Assembly: GCA_963668245.2 (NCBI GenBank)
Contig: OY764195.2
Coordinates: forward strand, 2,356,001 to 2,420,000
Source of the DNA: Anoxybacterium sp963668245
Lineage (GTDB): Bacteria > Bacillota > Clostridia > Peptostreptococcales > Anaerovoracaceae
Length of the DNA: 64,000 bases
Direction of reading: 5' to 3'
Part shown: piece by piece, positions 59,570-64,000 of the stretch
Numbering within the stretch: the first letter of the stretch is position 1
Layout: each line of letters opens with the position of its first letter
Notes under the pieces: generated by a model
Seen by the model: the letters and a program-made list of their open reading frames with translations, nothing else
The model's database searches: none
What the model was told of the DNA's origin: nothing
Position numbers and translations under genes: made by a program

Positions 59570-60733
59570 ATGAGTTTTCTTTATTACATGCCAACAAAAT
59601 TACTTTTTGGGAAAGGCGCTTTAGAAAAACTACACAAGCAACAATTACCGGGGAAACGAGCGCTTATCGTTATTTCTGCCGGAAAATCCATTAAAAGCAA
59701 TGGATATTTAGAACGATTAACTGCTCAACTTGAAGTAGCAGAAATATCATATGTAGTATACGACAAAATATTATCAAACCCTTTAAAAACCCATGTGATG
59801 GAAGGGGCTGCCATAGCAAAACAAGAACAATGTGACTTCGTGATTGGTTTCGGCGGAGGAAGTAGCATAGATTCAGCAAAAGCCATCGCTGTCATGGCTT
59901 CTAACGAAGGAGATTTTTGGGATTATATATTTGGTGGAACAGGTAAAAAGAAACCCGTTTTATCAGATCCGTTACCAGTTGTTGCAATTACAACAACTGC
60001 TGGAACGGGTACAGAAGCAGATCCTTGGATGGTAATTACCAACGGCCAAGAAAAAATAGGTTTTGGCTATGACAAAACTTTTCCCGTGCTTTCTGTTATA
60101 GATCCAGATCTTATGATGAGTATACCCCCAGATTTTACTGCGTATCAAGGATTTGATGCACTGTTTCACAGTGTAGAAGGATACCTTCATACTGGCGCAA
60201 ATGAGATGAGCGATCTCTTTGCTCTAAAATCAATCTCACTGATTGGCGAAAGCATCACAACAGCAGTCAATGACGGTTCCAACGAAATTGCCAGAGCAAA
60301 TATGGCCCTTGCAAACACGTTAGCAGGCATTGTAGAAACGACATCCGGCTGTATCTCCCAGCATTCTATTGAACATGCTCTCAGCGCACATCATCCCAAA
60401 TTACCACACGGTGCCGGCCTAATTATGCTCAGCAAAGCATACTTTACATTCTTGGCTCAATCAGGTAGTTGTAATCAACGTCTTATTGAAGCTGCTAAAG
60501 CATTGGGGAAATCAGATGCCTCTTCTCCTATGGATTTTGTTCTCCAGCTTACCAATCTTCAAAAAGAGTGTGGCGTCGACCAATTAAGGATGTCATCTTA
60601 TGGCATCACCGAAATAGAATTTGAGAGTATTGCAAACAATGCAATCGATACAATGGGGAATTTATTTCGGTTTGATCCTTGCAAGATTACAGAAAAAGAC
60701 ATCGTTGAAATTGTAAGACAGTCTTACCGATAA
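59570..60733 (+). CDS. iron-containing alcohol dehydrogenase
   Basis: NAD(P)-dependent group III alcohol dehydrogenase of 387 residues. The nucleotide site shows GFGGGSSIDSAKAIA (near 94-107), followed by TTAGTGTEAD. Metal-ligand candidates are D196 and H200 (GFDALFHSVEG), H265/H269 (SQHSIEHALS) and H280 (LPHGAG). Substrate is unknown; relatives reduce butyraldehyde, sulfoacetaldehyde or other small aldehydes. It appears to be co-transcribed with yjdF and so under the riboswitch, which hints at detoxifying an aldehyde. Ribosome site CAGGAGGTGG. A terminator follows. Confidence 0.92.
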   Translation: MSFLYYMPTKLLFGKGALEKLHKQQLPGKRALIVISAGKSIKSNGYLERLTAQLEVAEISYVVYDKILSNPLKTHVMEGAAIAKQEQCDFVIGFGGGSSIDSAKAIAVMASNEGDFWDYIFGGTGKKKPVLSDPLPVVAITTTAGTGTEADPWMVITNGQEKIGFGYDKTFPVLSVIDPDLMMSIPPDFTAYQGFDALFHSVEGYLHTGANEMSDLFALKSISLIGESITTAVNDGSNEIARANMALANTLAGIVETTSGCISQHSIEHALSAHHPKLPHGAGLIMLSKAYFTFLAQSGSCNQRLIEAAKALGKSDASSPMDFVLQLTNLQKECGVDQLRMSSYGITEIEFESIANNAIDTMGNLFRFDPCKITEKDIVEIVRQSYR

Positions 60734-60773
60734 GCTTTTATCGTTTGAAATCATCTTATAGCACTAAAACAAA

Positions 60774-60805
60774 ACGGCCTCCATCTGTGGAAGCCGTTTT
60801 TATCA
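60774..60805. terminator. bidirectional terminator between adh and tetR-type gene
   Basis: AAAACGGC-CCA pairs with TGG-GCCGTTTTT (short internal mismatch). A-run and T-run flank it on both strands. Confidence 0.85.
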
Positions 60806-60816
60806 TTGTTTTATTT

Positions 60817-61398
60817 TTAATTGCGCGTTCCTTTCCAAAAAACATCCCAAAGTGGAACTGCATACTGCTCTATTTCGGTGGAGCTTAGTCCTAAGAACAA
60901 TTTTAAATCAAGCAATCCTTGGACTAGAATAAAAAATGACATTAACGCATTCTGATTCCCTTTTTTATCTACAGCTCCAGTAAATTCAGGATGATTCATC
61001 TTACGTCTAAGTTTCTCAATGATTATATTATCACCTTCTTGCAGGAGGCCTCGATATCTTTCTTGTATCTCACGATTATCAATCAACGGAATCCTTTTCC
61101 AAATTTTTAGTTTGCCTGGTGTATCAAAATACACCAAGATATCCACCATCAATCGTTTCAGGGTTTCTTCTACTGTTTTTCCCGCCAAACTGTCAATCAT
61201 AAAATTTAAATATTGATAAAAACGAGACAACTCTTGCTCAATTGCAATACTTACAATTTCTTCCTTGCTGTTAAAATGACTATATAACGAAGGTGTTTTG
61301 ATTCCTACCTGATTTGCAATTTCTGCCACTGATAAGTCAAGACCTTTTTCAGAAAATAAATCGCTGGCAGCACTGATAATGTCATCTTTTGTGCTCAT
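60817..61398 (-). CDS. TetR/AcrR family transcriptional regulator
   Basis: 193 residues. The N-terminal HTH (about 8-50) shows ISAASDLFSEKGLDLSVAEIANQVGIKTPSLYSHFNSKEEIV, very typical of TetR. The ligand-binding C-terminus is not recognisable by family (WKRIPLIDNREIQERYR near the middle). The gene is convergent with the alcohol dehydrogenase. A perfect 7-bp inverted repeat upstream of its start probably serves autorepression; the same regulator could act on the downstream or neighbouring genes. Confidence 0.92.
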   Translation of the reverse strand: MSTKDDIISAASDLFSEKGLDLSVAEIANQVGIKTPSLYSHFNSKEEIVSIAIEQELSRFYQYLNFMIDSLAGKTVEETLKRLMVDILVYFDTPGKLKIWKRIPLIDNREIQERYRGLLQEGDNIIIEKLRRKMNHPEFTGAVDKKGNQNALMSFFILVQGLLDLKLFLGLSSTEIEQYAVPLWDVFWKGTRN

Positions 61399-61422
61399 AC
61401 CGTATACCTCATATCTTAATAT

Positions 61423-61446
61423 ACAGTATTATATCACAGATACTGT
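61423..61446. promoter_or_regulatory. candidate TetR operator
   Basis: ACAGTAT-N10-ATACTGT, a perfect inverted repeat of 24 bp, centred about 36 bp upstream of the TetR ATG. A TATAAT on the minus strand lies inside it, so binding would block transcription. Confidence 0.65.
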
Positions 61447-61465
61447 CAATCAGGCATGTAAAATC

Positions 61466-64000
61466 TTAGTATTTATCGTATTCGTCGTCACTTAGAAGAA
61501 TTTTAGGTCCACCATCCTGATGCTCTGTTCTACTATGATTGTCATTTTCTCGGATAAGTCTCATATCACTGCCCTGTAATCTAGCATTACTATTTCTCAA
61601 GCTAAACTTACTCACCATTTCCTTCAGGAGTTCTGCTTGACCAGATAGTTCCTCACTAGATGCTGCACTTTGCTCTGCTGTAGCCGCATTGTTTTGAACA
61701 ACTTCTGATACTTGAGATAGTCCCATATTGATTTGTGAAATTCCCATTGCTTGCTCATTAGATGATTGGGCAATTTCAGAAATGATTACAGCAGTTTTAC
61801 TAATCCCACTTACAATATCAGCTAATGCTTTTGCTGTATTATCGGCAATTTGTGTTCCCGCAGAAGATTTTTCTATAGAACCCTGAATCAAATTTGTAGT
61901 ATCTTTTGCTGCTTCAGCACTTCTCGCAGCTAGATTTCTAACTTCTTCAGCAACAACAGCAAATCCTTTTCCATGTTGACCTGCTCTGGCTGCTTCAACA
62001 GCCGCATTCAACGCAAGTATGTTGGTCTGGAATGCAATATCATCAATTACCTTGATAATTTTGGAAATATTATTTGAGGATTCATTAATCTCTTCCATCG
62101 CCGTGAGCATTTCCATCATGTGCTGGTTGCCCTGCTCTGCACTCTCTTTTACTTCAAGCGTCAATTCGTTTGCCTGATTTGCACTCGTTGCGTTTTCTTT
62201 TGTCTTTGCTGCAACTTCCGATACAGATGCATTTAATTCTTCAACAGAACTTGCTTGCTCGGTTGCACCTTGTGAAAGCACCTGACTTCCCTCAGATACT
62301 TGTTTTGATCCTACTGAAACTTGTTCAGAAGCGGTATTGATATCACCCAATACCTCATTGAGGGATTCTAGGATTAAGCTTAAAGAATCAGAAATTGTTT
62401 TAAACTCGCCAGGATACGCTTGAATTGCACTCATTGCAAGATTTCCCTGTGAAATTTGACCGATTACGGTTGAAATTTCAGCCACTACTGTCTTTAGTCC
62501 AGTGGCTGTACTGTTTACTGCATCAGCCAATACCCTAAACTCACCTTTGTAATCACCGCTTACCGAAACATCCAAAACACCTTCTGCAATATTGTGCATT
62601 GCATTCGTCACTTCGTGAACTGGCGAAACTACCGTTTCTATCAAATCATTGATTCCTTTTACCAGATTTTCCCATTCGCCATCAAAGTAAGAAACATTGG
62701 CCCTTTCATCTAACATACCTTGTCGTGCTGCACCAATCAAATTGTTAGTTTCATGAACAAGACCTGACATAATATCAATGCAATGATTTAAATTATTGAT
62801 AATTTCATTGAAATCACCACAATACACATCCGTTATTTTTTCAGGAATATCTCCTTTGCTAATTCGATCTACGTATTCTGCGGTTACATTAATTGGTCTC
62901 ACAAAAGCATCAACCAATTCATTAATTCCACTAATCAATTGACCCCATTCACCATAGAAACCTTCCTGTCTTCCCCTAACTTCCAATCTTCCGTCTCTAG
63001 CTGCTTGAATTAATAGGTTTGTTTCTCCAATAAGATTTGTCATAACATCAATACACCCATTGATATTATTCTTAATTTCATTAAAGTCACCATAATAATC
63101 ATCTACTATTCTTTCAGGAATATCTCCCTTGCTGATTCGTTCAATGTATTCAGCTGTCACATTGATTGGAGAGACAAAGGCGTCAATCAAATGGTTAATT
63201 TCAGTCACCAAAGTATTCCATTTACCATTATATTTATCTCCATTACCACGAACGTCTAGCTTTCCATCTTGCGCTGCTCTAATTAAATAATTGGTATCTG
63301 TCAAAAGACCACTCATTACATCAATACACCCGTTGATGTTATTCTTAATTTCGTTAAAATCACCAAGATATTCATCTGTAATTTTTTCAGGAATATCTCC
63401 CTTACTGATTCGTTCTATATATTCTGCTGTCACATTAATCGGGGAAACAAAGGAATCAATTAGACTATTAATCCCATCAATACACTCAGCCCATGCTCCT
63501 TTTAACCCTTCGGTTTCTCCACGCATATCCAATTTACCTTGGGTAGCTGCATCGATGAGCATGCACACATCATTCTTCATTTTTTGGATGGATTCAACTG
63601 TATTTTTCATTGCTGGAGTAATTTCATCTTTTTCATCGCCAATTTCAATATCCATTTTTATATCTCCATCAGCAATTCGATTTAATATGCTAACTACGTT
63701 AGTCTGAAGTGCATCAGCAAACGAATCCATGGCCTGAGCCATTTGTCCCACTTCATCCTTAGAATCTATATTTAATCTTTCGCTAAAATGTCCTTTACTC
63801 ATTTCATCTATCATATGAACTGATTTTTTCAAAGGCCTAGTTATTAAAAGAGAAATCCCTATACCGATTGAGATTGACAAAATTACAGCAAAGAGGATAA
63901 CCGCTATCATAACTTTCATCGTTTTCTTTGCTTCATCAGTATTTGATTCAGATTTGGCACTTGCTTCAGCAATCTGCTGTTGTACCATTTTTTCGATTAA
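61466..64000 (-). CDS. methyl-accepting chemotaxis protein with tandem HAMP-like repeats, N-terminus beyond the window
   Basis: The frame is still open at the right edge (Leu-Ile-Glu-Lys before the first Met), so the sensor domain and first TM helix are missing. Visible parts, numbered from the Met at 63988: TM helix at about 25-49, classical HAMP at 50-103, tandem 91-residue HAMP-like units from about 147 to 453, a degenerate further unit to about 545, and the signalling domain with the conserved hairpin tip IAFQTNILALNAAVEAARAG. It reports to CheA/CheW. The C-terminal tail is polar and has no recognisable CheR pentapeptide. The ligand is unknown. Confidence 0.94.
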   Translation of the reverse strand, partial: LIEKMVQQQIAEASAKSESNTDEAKKTMKVMIAVILFAVILSISIGIGISLLITRPLKKSVHMIDEMSKGHFSERLNIDSKDEVGQMAQAMDSFADALQTNVVSILNRIADGDIKMDIEIGDEKDEITPAMKNTVESIQKMKNDVCMLIDAATQGKLDMRGETEGLKGAWAECIDGINSLIDSFVSPINVTAEYIERISKGDIPEKITDEYLGDFNEIKNNINGCIDVMSGLLTDTNYLIRAAQDGKLDVRGNGDKYNGKWNTLVTEINHLIDAFVSPINVTAEYIERISKGDIPERIVDDYYGDFNEIKNNINGCIDVMTNLIGETNLLIQAARDGRLEVRGRQEGFYGEWGQLISGINELVDAFVRPINVTAEYVDRISKGDIPEKITDVYCGDFNEIINNLNHCIDIMSGLVHETNNLIGAARQGMLDERANVSYFDGEWENLVKGINDLIETVVSPVHEVTNAMHNIAEGVLDVSVSGDYKGEFRVLADAVNSTATGLKTVVAEISTVIGQISQGNLAMSAIQAYPGEFKTISDSLSLILESLNEVLGDINTASEQVSVGSKQVSEGSQVLSQGATEQASSVEELNASVSEVAAKTKENATSANQANELTLEVKESAEQGNQHMMEMLTAMEEINESSNNISKIIKVIDDIAFQTNILALNAAVEAARAGQHGKGFAVVAEEVRNLAARSAEAAKDTTNLIQGSIEKSSAGTQIADNTAKALADIVSGISKTAVIISEIAQSSNEQAMGISQINMGLSQVSEVVQNNAATAEQSAASSEELSGQAELLKEMVSKFSLRNSNARLQGSDMRLIRENDNHSRTEHQDGGPKILLSDDEYDKY
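62630..63550 (-). repeat. tandem 273-bp coding repeats (91-residue HAMP-like units) in the chemoreceptor
   Basis: SPINVTAEYIERISKGDIP-type segments recur at residues 181, 272 and 363 (numbered from the Met at 63988), with a degenerate SPVHEV at 454, an exact period of 91. Half a unit precedes the first. Conserved positions include GDFNEIKNNINGCIDVM and LIxAAxxGxLxxR. The copies differ in DNA sequence, so the duplication is not recent. Confidence 0.85.

Noticed and set aside
59570..60733. Treating the iron alcohol dehydrogenase as part of the sigma-54 amine pathway (sulfoacetaldehyde reductase)
   Set aside because: It is over 5 kb away, behind a different promoter and riboswitch; the link would be speculation.
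62630..63550. Regular repeats considered as a CRISPR or non-coding repeat array
   Set aside because: The 273-bp period is in frame, the units are protein-coding HAMP-like domains, and the DNA copies have diverged.

Overview
The window is about 64 kb of low-GC DNA from the chromosome of an anaerobic, probably Gram-positive member of the Clostridia. It probably ferments amino acids and makes butyrate, but I cannot name the species. The reasons are the AT-rich base use, strong GGAGG ribosome sites, the butyrate-type genes (crotonase, butyryl-CoA dehydrogenase with EtfAB, butyrate kinase, CoA-transferase), the NuoEF/NuoG-like soluble flavin complex, the infC-rpmI-rplT operon with an L20-type leader, and Gram-positive LexA boxes. 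No phage, insertion sequence, CRISPR array, rRNA or tRNA was recognised. Almost all of it reads as ordinary core chromosome with dense operons.

Layout. 1-0.8 kb: 3' end of a crotonase gene. 0.9-3.1 kb: a DNA-damage block (SRAP protein; Y-family polymerase with a LexA box inside its promoter). 3.2-5.6 kb: a three-gene envelope operon (GT2-GtrA glycosyltransferase, phosphodiester glycosidase, small membrane protein). 5.8-13.6 kb: a CoA-transferase, then a three-subunit NuoE/NuoF/GltD-NuoG-like oxidoreductase. 13.7-18.5 kb: EamA transporter, holA, comEC, HutP-like protein. 18.7-23.2 kb: class A PBP and butyrate kinase. 23.3-26.8 kb: a candidate mini-ORF, then bcd-etfB-etfA. 27.3-31.2 kb: thiI, cysteine desulfurase, RNase Y. 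31.4-40.2 kb: rodA, the mreBCD-mrdA-minD elongation cluster, radC, maf. 40.3-42.7 kb: DUF1015, cmk, nrdR. 42.9-47.8 kb: an ammonium locus (Amt, NarL-type regulator, an Amt-histidine-kinase fusion, AEC transporter). 48-49.4 kb: infC-rpmI-rplT with its leader RNA. 49.5-54.1 kb: a PAS/sigma-54 activator with a near-perfect -24/-12 promoter ahead of a CoA-acylating aldehyde dehydrogenase and a class III omega-aminotransferase. 54.3-58.8 kb: lexA, a VWA/MoxR pair, a cell-wall amidase. 58.9-60.7 kb: a probable yjdF riboswitch, yjdF and an iron alcohol dehydrogenase. 60.8-64 kb: a TetR regulator with its operator, and a chemoreceptor with tandem 91-residue HAMP-like units that runs off the right edge.

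How the parts fit. Crotonase, Bcd-EtfAB, CoA-transferase and Buk cover most of the crotonyl-CoA to butyrate route. Bcd/Etf (ferredoxin-fused EtfA) and the NuoEF-type complex are plausible flavin-based bifurcation modules that balance NADH, NADPH and ferredoxin. The sigma-54 operon looks like an inducible entry route that turns an omega-amino compound (taurine, beta-alanine or GABA type) into an acyl-CoA. The Amt-kinase fusion could sense the ammonium that such metabolism releases or consumes.

The most unusual items are the Amt-kinase signalling locus, the sigma-54 aminotransferase/acylating-dehydrogenase operon, non-ATG starts (ATT for infC, ATT or ATA for RNase Y), tandem lexA boxes exactly 30 bp apart, a riboswitch-linked alcohol dehydrogenase, and a 26-residue hydrophobic mini-ORF. 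All assignments come from reading the sequence; no database search was run.
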